64,000 bases of DNA from Anisodus tanguticus. Its lineage: Eukaryota > Streptophyta > Magnoliopsida > Solanales > Solanaceae. The notes under the pieces are model-generated. The model had not been told where the DNA came from. It saw only the letters and a program-made list of their open reading frames with translations, and made no database searches. The stretch is from NCBI GenBank assembly GCA_034509755.1, contig CM067548.1, positions 9,135,188 through 9,199,187 on the forward strand, given 5' to 3'. The translations under genes were made by a program, and so were the position numbers. Positions 23,675 through 36,400 of the stretch are shown here, one piece after another (within the stretch, counting starts at the first letter, position 1; each line of letters starts with the position of its first letter).

Positions 23675-23888
23675 ATATTTGAATACCCACCTACGGCTTT
23701 GATTGTTATTACTTTTGCAGGAGCTATGACGTCATTCCTTGCGGCAACCACTGGAATATTACAGAATGATCTAAAGAGGGTCATAGATTATTCAACTTGC
23801 AGTCAATTAGGCTATATGATCTTTGCTTGCGGCATCTCTAACTAATGAATCACGCCTTTTTCAAAGCATTACTATTCCTGAGTGCTAA
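23675..23888 (+). pseudogene. nad5: Nuclear insertion of mitochondrial nad5 (NUMT), partial
   Basis: The translated segment reads EYPPTALIVITFAGAMTSFL, then TGILQNDLKRVIDYSTCSQL and GYMIFACGISN, a membrane-helix segment of NADH dehydrogenase subunit 5 as encoded in plant mitochondria. After GISN a stop occurs. A short deletion (I infer about 24 nt) removes the next few residues, and MNHAFFKALLFLSA then continues in another frame before similarity ends. There is no start codon, no exon context and no presequence. It lies about 560 bp beyond the DDB1 stop codon. Confidence 0.85.
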
Positions 23889-24443
23889 GGGACACTTCTG
23901 TACATAACACCTCATAGCGCATTCTGCTGACCGAATTCCATGTTGAATGTAATGTTATTTTCCACAACAAGAATGTCTGAAGTTCTCACTCTTCTTCTCA
24001 CATTCACAAGTTGGTTACGCCTTTGGGTCCATTAACTCGTGAAACAAAAAAAATTCTGGCAACTAGTGTCACTTGTGAGGCACAAAATAAAAAATTTCAG
24101 AACTTCAGTACATTCTTCTTGCAACAACCATACACATACTCCACTGCAAGCACAAGAGCAGTCGCTTGTATCATCTTGTTTTCGTCGTATACATAGGATG
24201 CAACTAAAATGGGAGCCAAAAATTAGAAAGAGTCCTGGACACTAGCGTTTTCAGAAATAATTATTCTACTAGATCATCTTTTTTGAACTTAAAATGAAAA
24301 TTCAGCAGCGATTAAAAATATATCAGATGATAAGTACAGAAATACGGATACAAACTTGTATCACAACCTCACATAAAACAAAAAACAAAGGACAGAAATG
24401 TGAAATATTACAAGCTGGGGAGAGGAAGACCATTGAAGATTAA
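23889..24443. other. 3' flank of DDB1
   Basis: Contains the presumed DDB1 3' untranslated region (minus strand, just below 24444). No other gene seen; polyadenylation sites cannot be placed with confidence. Confidence 0.5.
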
Positions 24444-27400
24444 CTAATGCAACCTTGTCAACTCTTCTACTCTCTTCATTAGTTCCTCAACTGGAACTGC
24501 CATTGCTTTAGAAATCTCTTCCATCCGGTTCCTTCTAAGATCTAGGAATGATTCAATCAAATCTCCGTCAAGAAAATTTTTAGCATCTACAGTTTTCTTC
24601 TCATTGTAAAACGACCTCCACTGCTCATGGCTCAGTCCTCCCACTCCCTTTATCACTTTCCGTAAGTTTGTCTGCAGCTTTTCCAAAAATAAATACTGAT
24701 CATGAGGAAGTGATGCAATGACCCCTATAACACCATTCACTGTGCCAAATATGACAGTCGGTATCTGGCCAACATCTGAATCTGGCAGTCGCATGACAAG
24801 CGAACCGTGTCTAAACCTATTAACAAATTCACTAAGGTGGTATTCACCAACCACTTCAAGACGGCTTCGCTCCTCATCTGTAGCACCTTCGCTATTTTTC
24901 CTGACCGTGAAAAGGTTAAAGTTGTTCTCAGCACCAAGATAAATGTCATCGTCAAGAATCTCAACAGCTGACATCCAATTTGCATTATAGTCTCGGGCTC
25001 GCTCCTCTATAGCACCCTCCTCATGCTAAACATGAACGATATTGTGAATGTCAGCAATGCCTTCTTACTGAAGTAAGATAAATTAAGCTAATCGCAAGAA
25101 GCTGGGAATTAAGAGTAATGTTGTAACTTTTAATTCTAAAGAAGTAGAATACTATATTTACTTCCAAAAGTTACCTTGAAAATCAGCAGAGAAATGGACT
25201 TCATCAAATCACCAACGACAATAAAATCCCCACGTGTTTGAACATAAAGAGCTAATATATGACCATGATGTCCACATTCTGTCTGCAATTCTCGGCTGCC
25301 ACCATCTTCACGCGAAGCCCACTTGTACAATTGAATCTTCTGATTGATTGCAGCAAGCAGTTTCCCATTGAAGGCATTTAGAGAGTACACAGCTCCCTTA
25401 GTTTCCTTCTCTGCAATTAGTTGGAGCTTTCCATCTTCAACTATAAAAACTAAAATTCGGCCCTGCAATTACTCATCATTAATGTATCTTAAATAACCAT
25501 AAAATCAACATCAGTTAATTAAATTAGCCCCAGTAAAATGTTAACTTCATTACATTGAGGGCACAGAGTTACAAGCTTATCAGTTTTGACTTGAAACAAA
25601 CATAGATCAACCAAAACAGCCTCAAGGTGTAAACATTGCTTTGAAGGTGACTTCTCCCTCCAGCAAAGGATTAGTTTGCTTAAACTAGCTACTGATGATT
25701 TAAACTCACCTCTCCTAAAAAATTCATAAAGATTATCATCTGATGTTCTATTTTTTCGTTCTCCTTTTTCCTCTGTCCCCCCTTTTAGGCAAGGAAAAAA
25801 AAAAGGGGGGGGGGGCTAAGCAGGGATAAAAAGACTACCATCTGATGTTATCAATCAACATTAATTACTACAGATTTGATGTTTAAAATATTATACAATT
25901 TCTTTATATCCATTGAATGCAGCAGTCCTCCCTCGGTCCCATATCTGTTGTCACATTTCAGTTAAGCAAGGAATATAAGAATCGAGTTGATACTGCAAAA
26001 CAGTTGAAAGAACAGATCACCAAAGATATGATTTACCATCTGACCCATGTAGGTGCATCATCAGTCGAACAAAACAAGAGAGAGAGGGAGAGAGAACAAA
26101 GTGGGGACAGTGATGGAAAGATGTTAAGTTCCATCTATAGGTAAGATATCAGATGAATTCTGAGGAAAACAACATGGCTTGACACCCAAAAGCTACTCAA
26201 GGCGATAGTTCATACAAATCACAGAATATAAGCAAACCTTATGATTTGAACTCAAATCGATAGTTCCCTTACCTTGGTAGGTTCATTTTCCTCTGGCATC
26301 ACATATGCAGTCCCAACGCAATAATACACATTACTATCATCAGAAAAGGAGCAGCTAAGTATGGAACAACCATATTCAAATTGGTCAAGGGGATATGTTG
26401 ATATGAACTCAAATGTCTGATCATCTAACAGGCGGACAAAATGCATTTCAGGATCATCTGCATTTGACTGAGTATACTTTACGCTGCATAGAGCAAACGT
26501 CCGGGTCTGCTCTTGATGGCTGATGCGACGAGCATGCTCCCCAAGGGGTATTGAACGGATGTGAAGCTTTTGAATTTCATCAATAGTGCCGATTGTTAAT
26601 TCACCTTCTTTTGCGATTGCGAGGCTGTTGACAAAAGAGAAATAGCTATTAAAGCTCTTAGGCTTAGAAAATATAGGCCACAATTAATAAAAAATATAGA
26701 AACTACAATAAACAAATTATGATACTTCTAACATTCTTTGATTCTGACAGACATGGAAGATATAGCAAAAATCAACTCTGACATTAGCTTGTCAACAATA
26801 TATGGGCGACATTTCAATTCTTTAACATGTCGACACCAGTAATAGGTGCCTGCACGCTGAGCTAGAAATTCATGCTCAAAATGTAATTGAACTTAATCAA
26901 GAGACAAATAGATGTTTCCAATAGAGTACCATATTCAAGTTTTAGTCAACAGACACAATGTTACCAGTAAAACTGAAGAAATTACCTGTCTGGAAAAGCT
27001 GCAACGTTGAATGGGCACATATGACTAACTTCTTTTAGATTTACATTGCTATAAAGCAGCTTCTTGTTACTGCTGTAAATAACTGTGGGCCTATCAGAGG
27101 CAGCAAAGACGTGTGTAGCATCTTTAGATGAGAATGTACGCAGTGTTATGGGCTGGGTCCCAAGAGACACTTTTTTCCTATCTGTCAGCTCACCACTAGT
27201 CATGCTCAATACAAAATTCAAGAGATGGCCATCTCCCAAAGCACATAGTAAATAAGATATCTGAAAGGGAGAGAGTTTTAGACCGATTGAAAAGGAAAGA
27301 AACAGAGGCAAAAGAACAAATTAGAGGCAGGCAGCACAAAAATATTCATAGCTATTTTCTGATATATTCTGTGAGAAATAAAGCCACCAGAAAAATATTA

Positions 27401-30400
27401 TTGAATTGTGTATTCTACATTATTACATTGAGCCCAATTTATAGGCTATACATCCATTTCCATGCAGGAAACGATATACAATCCTAATCCTGTTCTAACA
27501 CTCCCCTTCAAGCCATGTAACTAATATGAGGTCCAGTGAGGAATTTGGTAAAAATATCTGCAAGTTGATCTCTTGACTTCACTAATCTGATAATAATATC
27601 TCCTGAGAGTATTGCCCAAGCCATACTAAAGAGACCGCTCATCACTTAAATGGTCGATGTGGGACTCTTCTCATGTCTTGACTTCACTAATTTAAAGCAA
27701 CACCTCTTTCAACATTTCCATTATTAAAGACCTCGACAGAGTGAAGTATTTTCTAGACATTGAGGTTTCTCAGTCCAAATCAGGTATTGTTAATTCACAA
27801 TGAAAGTATGTCTCGGACATTCTTAAGGAGACAAGAATGATGAGCTGTAGACCCATTGATACTCTTATAGGTCTGAATGTTAAACTCCTGTCAGGACATG
27901 GTCAGTGATCCTGGAAGATATTGGCAGGCTGATTGGAAAGACACTTTATGAATTCTCCTTGTGATAGTCATTGGGATGCAATTGTCTAAATTCTATGATA
28001 TATAAAGTCAACTCCAAGCAAAAGACTACACTTCGAGGATCGAGGCCATAAGCAGATCGTTGGATATACAAACGCGAATTGGGCAAGATCACCTTTTGAT
28101 AGATGTTCTACATTTGGATATTGTGTTTTAGTAGGAGGTAATTTGGTGTCGTGGAAGAATAAAAAACATAATGTGGTTGCTTGATCTAGTGCAAAAGCAG
28201 AATATCGAGCAATGATTATACGAACTTCTGAGCTAGTTTGAATCAAACGGTTGCTTAGAGAATTAAAATTTGGAGAAATCAATCAAATAGAACTTGTGTG
28301 TGATAAGCAAGAGGCCCTTCATATTGCATCAAATCTGGCATTTCAGTAAAGGACTAAGTATATTGAGATTGACTGTCACTTTATCAAATAAAATATACTA
28401 AGGAGATATTGTAACAAAATTTGTGAAATCAAGTGATCTGCTTGCAGATACTAAATATATTCCAATTACATTGAGCCATATTTATAAACTTTACATTCTT
28501 TACCATATAGGACACTATATACAATCCTAATCCTAGTTTAACACTCACTCTCGAATCAAAAACTAGCTCAAGAGGTGAGGATCGCCCAAGCCATATTAAA
28601 GAGACCACTTATCCCTTAAATGACTGATGTGGGACTCTTCACACACACCTTCCTTCTCACGCTCAGGGATAAACAACTAGAGTGTGGACAATTTAATATG
28701 AAGGCCTAACATCAGGAAACGAGAATTGAGATGGATCTCACTTTGATACCATGTGAGAAATAAAAGCATGGGAAAAATATTATTGAATTGTGTATTTTAC
28801 ATTATTACATTGAGCCTTATTTATAGACTATACATCCTTTGCCAGGAAGGACACAATATACAATTCAAATCCTACTAACATAGTCAGAACCCTAATCAAG
28901 TATCAATCATATCTATTGTCGTATACTTTCTCTCTCTTGTCATCTGACTACACTAGTCAGTTTGATGAAAGATGAACTTTACCCAAACTTGGAAAGTAAC
29001 ATAATCTAGTTTACTCTTCACTTTCGGTGCCGCACCACTGTCGACACAACGTAGGTGTGAGTGTGGGATCCGTTCCGGATATGATCATCCGATTTTGGGT
29101 ACTTTGACCAAAATCAACAGAGAAATGACAGATACAATGATTTTTTCAATTAAAAACAAAAGCTAAATTGAAATTGAAGAAAATAGAATACCTTGTAGAT
29201 AAAAATTTCTATGTCAATTTTTTTTGACAAGGTAACAGACTCTGTATATCAAATAATCAGCATAAAAGTGTTGGAAAACAAAATTTAAATCCAGAAGAGT
29301 GAAACCAGAAGACAGACTAAATCCTATCTCATCTTACAAGGATCCTAGGATGTCTATAATAGAAACTGGGTCATCTATAATAACATAGAACAATCATAAA
29401 CGCAGGTCTTGATGTGCCCTCAGAACAAGTTTTTTTTACAGTCATAGGTCTATTCACCATCTTTTATACATAATGCAGATACTGTTCTTGGAAAATCAAG
29501 TACTACTGGAAGAAAGGGAAAACGTGAGGTACACAATTTATTTATTTCATTTCTTTATTGTAAGGACCACAAGGTAACATCAGGTGACTAGTGTTCTTTT
29601 ACTTTGTTTTTCTAAGTTGTATTCTCCTATGACAGGCATAAAATTATATAATAGAATGTGATAAGAGAGAAATAGGAGAGCTTTTGAGTAGTAAAAAACA
29701 ATTTTGTCCATTTGAGGAATAGCCTCTTATCCTTGTTTCTTTTTGATGCACCCACGAGGTTCCTGTATGTATAGAAAATTGGACGTCGTTTGTAGAAAAC
29801 CATATCCTTTCGTGAGGATTTCAGCAGCCCTTCATTAATAAAATCTTATTACTATTATAAAAAAAAAAAAAAAAAAAAAACAGAGAGAGCCTCTTGAACT
29901 TGAAACTTCCAGACAGTTATTTTAACCTAAAAACTACAATATATCCAGCTAAGTATCTTTATGACAGGAAAAAGACAGAAACCTGAGCTCATCACTCTGT
30001 CTCTTTTCTTTTTTCTTGGAGGGGGTGAGTGGGAGATGGGATTATAATTTTGTTAGCTCTCGGTTAGCCCCATAAATGAAATTTCACCTCAATAAACCAC
30101 ATCCACTAGATTCTATAAGAAAAAAATACATCAGGAAATCATGTTTCTGCCTCAAAAATATGCAATCGCATCAAAGGTGAAGGTAAATTATTTTGTACTA
30201 TCGTGTGTTTTTATCTTACATTAGCATCATACACACACATCGAAGGGGAGCCTTGGAGTAACTCGTAAAGTTGCTGCCATGTGACCAGGAGGTCATGGGT
30301 TCAAGCCGTGGAAACAACCTTTGACAGAAATGCAAGGTAAGGTACAACAGACCCTTGTGGTCCGGCCCTTCCCCGGACCCCGCGCATAGCGGGAACCTAG

Positions 30401-33400
30401 TGCACCGGGATACCCTTTTTTAGACACAGCAATGTAAGAGGGAAAGAGAAAAACAAGCATACATTAGGAATAGAGGTTGGTTGGCGTGTTGAAAATATGC
30501 AATCCGGTGCAACTTTTTCCCTCTTTTAAACTCTTCCTCTCCTTTCTTACTTACCTTCCTTCTCTTGTCAAATAAGAATCGCAAAATTCTAGCAACAAAG
30601 GACAGAGAGAAATGTAAATGACTCTTTCCCTTGACTGGAAGGTTGATTGAGAAAACGTAGGTGGAACAATATTTGAGCTAATAGAGCTATTCTAGTAACG
30701 ATGCCAGAAGCCGTTTTCGCAATTTTAGAAGACTGGGAAACAGTACAAATATTCTAGAGGAATTATGAAATAATGAAAAAAAAGTAGTTGAGTTAGCTTG
30801 AGGGGCTAACTGAAATAGAAGAATACTTAAGGAGTCTCATTGAAGGACTCATGATTGTTTAAGACTTAATCAAGTTATCCTTTTTACCTCAACCCTAACA
30901 TGATTATAGAGCACAATTAACAAACGTGCCAACAATCACCCATATCTGGTTATAAGGCCGTAACCTTCGAAACTATCATAACTAGTCAGTAGTTTCCTTT
31001 CTGAAGATAACCTGCTAAGAAAACCTATAAACAGAGCTTTATCAACAACAAAAAAAGAGCCCATAATCAGAGACCAGAGGGCACCCCCCTCCCCTCCCCT
31101 TCCCTTTTAGCAGAGTTGTTTCCTAGTTTCTGCACAGGGCAGTTCCAGATATGAAACATAATACCCCTGCTTGTCATTTCCCAAAAGAAAACGGATAGTT
31201 GGGGCATACAAGGCCACTATAAAGATAGAGAACATACCCCTTCGAAGGAACACATAAGAACAGAACGAGGAATTATCTCCCCTCCTAGCTGTTCCTTTGT
31301 AATGAGATTCAAGTCGGGAAGTGAATATATTCTGACACTTATGTCTGTCCACATTCCAACTGCTGCAATGGTACTGTAGTTTGGATTTTCACCAATTGGA
31401 TTTATGTCCAGGCATGAGATGTCATAATCCAACTTGGCATATTTTACTTCATTCAACACCCCATCACCAATTTCTAGGTATACCAGATGGCCACCCCCAG
31501 TAGCCAGCAGTACCTGTAAATAAAACAGAGCAGCACATGAGCTAATCGGCAAAAGAGTGGAGTGACAAAGGCTTGCAACTAAAAAAGGTAAAGCATGACC
31601 CCGAAAAAAGGAAAAGAAACTATAGCTTTCAACAAACATTCCCATTTCCGTACCAACGCAAGATATGCTTATTGGACTCTATGTATTAACGAGCGGAAAT
31701 CATCGAGGTATTTGTGTAAATAGATATAATCCATGTAATCGCAGAAACTATCAAAATCAAAAAAGAAGTGACAATAGTTACTATAAGTATACGAAAGAAC
31801 CCTTTTTTTCGAATTCCTATGATGCAATTGGAGCTTATCGGCAGAAACGAATCAAATTAGATAGTCCTTTGTGGCTCCGGTGGCAAAAAGCCCTTGTGAA
31901 TCGTGAATTGATTTTAAATTGAGTAATCTAAAATATCATCCTTTTATTTACAATTTCTTATCTATTTCTGTTTCTAAATTTAATTAAAGAAAAAAAGAAA
32001 TTCCAACAATTTATTAAGTGATTTTACTATTTAAGTCTTTCAAATTCTCCATAACTTCACAAAGTAGTATTCATTTACTCAAGATTTCATGAACTATATT
32101 ACTGAGAGATCTAAAGCAGCCTATCTATGGCAAATTATGTTTTATATTGTGAAGCAAATCATAACTCTCTCTTGTTACACAAACTGAAGTGGTCTATGCA
32201 TTAGGTAAGATTATGCAGGTCCTTATATAGATTTAATTTTTAAATCTGGAAACTGTGTCACCCTTATATAATAACTCTTACAGATAGAAAAAAATTTATA
32301 CAAAAGAATATGTAAGTTCCTTCTATAATAAAGGAAATTAGCAAAAAAAAAAAAAAAAACAGAATCACCAGTCCCCTCTACTTGACCAAGTTCTAGATGA
32401 AAAAAGAGGCTTTAGAATGAGTTACTTTTAGTTCTCTCCAGCTTCTAGACAATATCTCGCTTCAAGCGCTCTAACTGTTACTCCCTCCATTCCATCTAAG
32501 TGTCTTACTTTCCTCTTCGGTCTGTCCCAAAAAGAGTGCCTCTTTCTATATTTAGTAAGTTTTCCAATTTCAAAATTCTATATAGCAAGTTTAAGACCAC
32601 AAGATTTAAAGACCTACACATCTTTAATTTAAAACCACAAGATTCAAAAATTCCGTATGTTTCTTAAATTTCATGTCCAGTCGAACTAAAACACTTAAGT
32701 TGGGACAGAGGGCGTAATATTTTGCATTTGTATGCTCCGTAATTATGTGGAACTACATATGGATGCCTTTCTATCTTTTTTAGATGTTCAGTAACTAGTA
32801 TCTATTCTTTTATCTTTTAATCTATGATATTGATGGAAGATGATACCACCTTGCATTTCTTGTGCAGCTTGGAAGGACAAAAATAGCAGATGTTTTGAAG
32901 ACCAAAAGTCTGTTGTTTTTTGCTGAATCTAGATATAGAAGGGTAGTCACTAATATGAAGGACAAAAAGAGGTCAAGGAAATTGGGTTTTTCCCAGAGTC
33001 CACAAAAGAATCTGTAACATAAACTAAAAAAGACTAACTATTAGCTTACGAGCTCAAGTCCGAAATAAGTTCTGCACTTTTACAAGTAAATTCCATGACC
33101 ACAACAACAGAATCAGTGTCTACAATAATCGAAGTATAGCTCTCCTTCTCTAAGTCAAAGTAATGATTATTGTAACGAAAATCAGTAATATCTGCGGAAA
33201 TTATATTTCCATTCAGTAGATATACAAAACACTCACTGTTTAAAGTAACACTTAGTACCAACAAAGAAAATGAGACTTATGTGCCAAGAAATAAGATTTG
33301 GAAACTACATAATTATTTTATGCATAGTTGTACATTGGAATCTGTATCCAATCGCCACAAGTGTTAACAACCAACAGAATCTGTCATTTTCATAGTTAGT

Positions 33401-36400
33401 TTTTCTATCTTGTTTTTGGAGACATAAAAATATCACAACCATGATATATAAAGCTACTCAACACTTTCCTAAAATTAATTATCAACAGGCTGTTGCCCAT
33501 CTCAAGCTGTTATAAAGTCCTGAATAAATGCAAGAGGTAAACCTGAGTGGCATTAGCAGTTGCAACATTGACTGAGTAGCCGGCTGGAGCAAACCATTCA
33601 TTTTTCAGATCTCTAGACGTAGAACTGATCAATCTAACAGAGTTTGAAGTAACCTGCATGGAAATTTATGCGCAATACAGATTATTAAATAGATTTAAGC
33701 CAGAAATATAAATGAGCTTGCTGCAGATGGTTAATGACAATGTTAGTGTACGATCATTACTCACTAGTCTACCATTTTTCATCAGGATTTTCTCTTCGAG
33801 AACACTCGCCTCGTCGATTCTTCCCCTCGTTCTTTTTATCAACGATTACTTTCATTATGTCTCTAGCATGACCACTTGATGAAATCTGGAGGGAAGTGGG
33901 GAGCCAAGTGTAGTGTGGTGTAGTAGTAGGCACTTCTAGGCCCCTTCCCGGCTACTGGATCACTCCAGTGCTTCGGGTACTACGGACCCTCTGCCATCTG
34001 ACTGAGCTGACCGTCGCACCTGACTTCTATATCCCATTATCCATAGACCGCCGGCGCGAACACAGTGGTCTCTGACCAGGACCGGCGCAGCGTAACTAAG
34101 AGAGCCATTCCATTTAGGGCGAGACAAAATGGGTGGGCACGGCTTTCTGAAATTCTCTCCTTTCTAAAGTTGCGCAAGGCGGGCCCCCCAGAACAAAGCC
34201 CCCCCGACTTCAAAGCTCTCATAGAGATCGGGTAGAGAATTGAGGATGGAATCCAATCAGGCGTATTCCAAGACAAGTCCTCTAACACCTCAAACAGGTA
34301 TAGGAAACAAAAAAAGAAGTCCAATATGTGTTTTTTTTTTTTCAAGTTTTTCTATTCCATAAAACATTCAGAATCGTAAAAAAGAAAAGGTTCTCTATTG
34401 ACTGGTATCTTTATTTCACAATTTCACATTCTTTTTGATTCAAAAAATCTATACCTATAGAATTTGCTAATCGGTTGTTCTGTGTACTCCCGGGAACAGA
34501 TCCAGTGGAGACGGGGTGGGGCCAGTAATGCAGGAGAGATATAAAGGTAATGGAAGATTCTGGTTTCTCAATTCTAACTGTATGAACCCGAATATGGACA
34601 TAATAGCAGTAACAAGGCAGTAACAGTGATTGACAATCTCAAATATGACCGCGCAAAACCAATTACATTTGTTCCAGCAAAGACTGTCTCTCTCATCCAA
34701 CAAAAAGAACATAATAGCAAAACACGATGCCTTACAACTTAATAAAGATGAAACATATATGAACTTCGACAAAACTTAGCCACACAAGCTGGCAACTAAT
34801 CTAACAAACAAGAGATGATACTGAAGGAACAACACTATCGGTTACAGTATGCACATAACCAGAAAGAGTACCAACAAGTACTAGTAGAGACCATTGAAGT
34901 CTAGAGAAGGAAGGAATTAGTTTCACAATGTAATCGACGACAGACTTTTCGTATAATCTATTACCTGTATGGACAAGAAATCATCTACCAGCAGATGGCT
35001 ACTTAAATTTTACCAATTTTGTAATCTATTATACTTGAAAAATAACACCAAATAATCCTAAAAGAAAAGGTTAGAACATACCAATTCCACGTAGGCCTAA
35101 ACTATATAATCCCCCAAACAGATCTATATTAGCAAATCAACAATTTTGATCTAATCATAAATGTGTCTCATATTCATTACCTGGAGGTAGATAAGAATAT
35201 TATCTGTAGGATTGTTATGAAAACCATAAAGACCTAAAAAGTGCAACCAGTGGTAGGATAAGTCATGCTGCCCACAGTCAGAGTGAAAGAGCCGCTCTTC
35301 TTATTTATTTAATTTCCTTCCTTCCAATTTAGCCATACCAAGTCAATTAAGCTCTTAAAACAGCTTGCCAATCCTTCTCATTTGGCAGAATCTTTCATAA
35401 GTAGTAGTGAGTAGCTGATTATCCATATTGTCCTCATCCAGCCAGTGGGACAAAGTCAAGGAGATTGAAAGAATAAGAAAATCTAGTTCTATTTATGCCT
35501 CACATTTTATTCTTACAATTACATTGTTCAGAGTGGCATACACTGAACACTTGCAAACAAACATCTAGCTGATAGACTGACAGATTAAAATACTTCTTAT
35601 TCTTACGCTGAAAAAATTCTACTCAACACAGGGCATACCTGTACAAGCTGGTTGTATACAACATCATGACAAAATAATGTCTGGACTTGAGAATCAAAGC
35701 CTTCTATCTCAGTTTCTTCCAGCTCATCCTCAAGGTTCATAGCCAAAACGCGAGTCTCACTAATGAAGCTAACAACCAAGAATGTGTCATACGGATCATC
35801 AGTAGCTGATCTAAGAGACCACATTCCTTTGATCCCTTGTAGTTCCACAGAAGCCTACAAGAGTATGGCATATAGATAACGTTATTGTAGCAATATGAAT
35901 ATATAATAATTCACTCAAAAATCATTTAGATGACAAGACCTGTTCATTTATGCCAATTCCATTCCGAACAATACGAAGCGATCCGTCCTTGTAGGCTCCA
36001 GAGCAAGTCACAACCTGACCTTGACCTTGCCTCTCCAGGTCAACAACACAGAAGTCCACAATTGGTCCCAAATTGACATATCTCTCTAGAACTTCCACAT
36101 AAGAACCTTTGGTGTCAGGCTGGAGATTGAGCTTTACAAGCTGAAAGTGAATTGAAAAATATTAGAACTGTGAAAAATGAAACATGTAATATGAAGCACC
36201 AACAGGAATAGGCAACCGAAATTTAAAAACCTCAAAGTCCAATGAATCAAAGACTACTATAAGGAGAATAACGATAAGGGAGCTCTGAAAACCAACTTAT
36301 GCACCAAGATGCACTCACATAGCTAACTGAAGACTCATAATAATTTAATTAAAAATTGCATGAAAATAATACAGCGGACAAAATTCCGATGAGTCAGATC

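Noticed and set aside
34037..34345. 102-codon minus-strand frame in the GC-rich island
   Set aside because: No recognisable domain, lies in a DDB1 intron and is likely a chance frame in GC-rich DNA.
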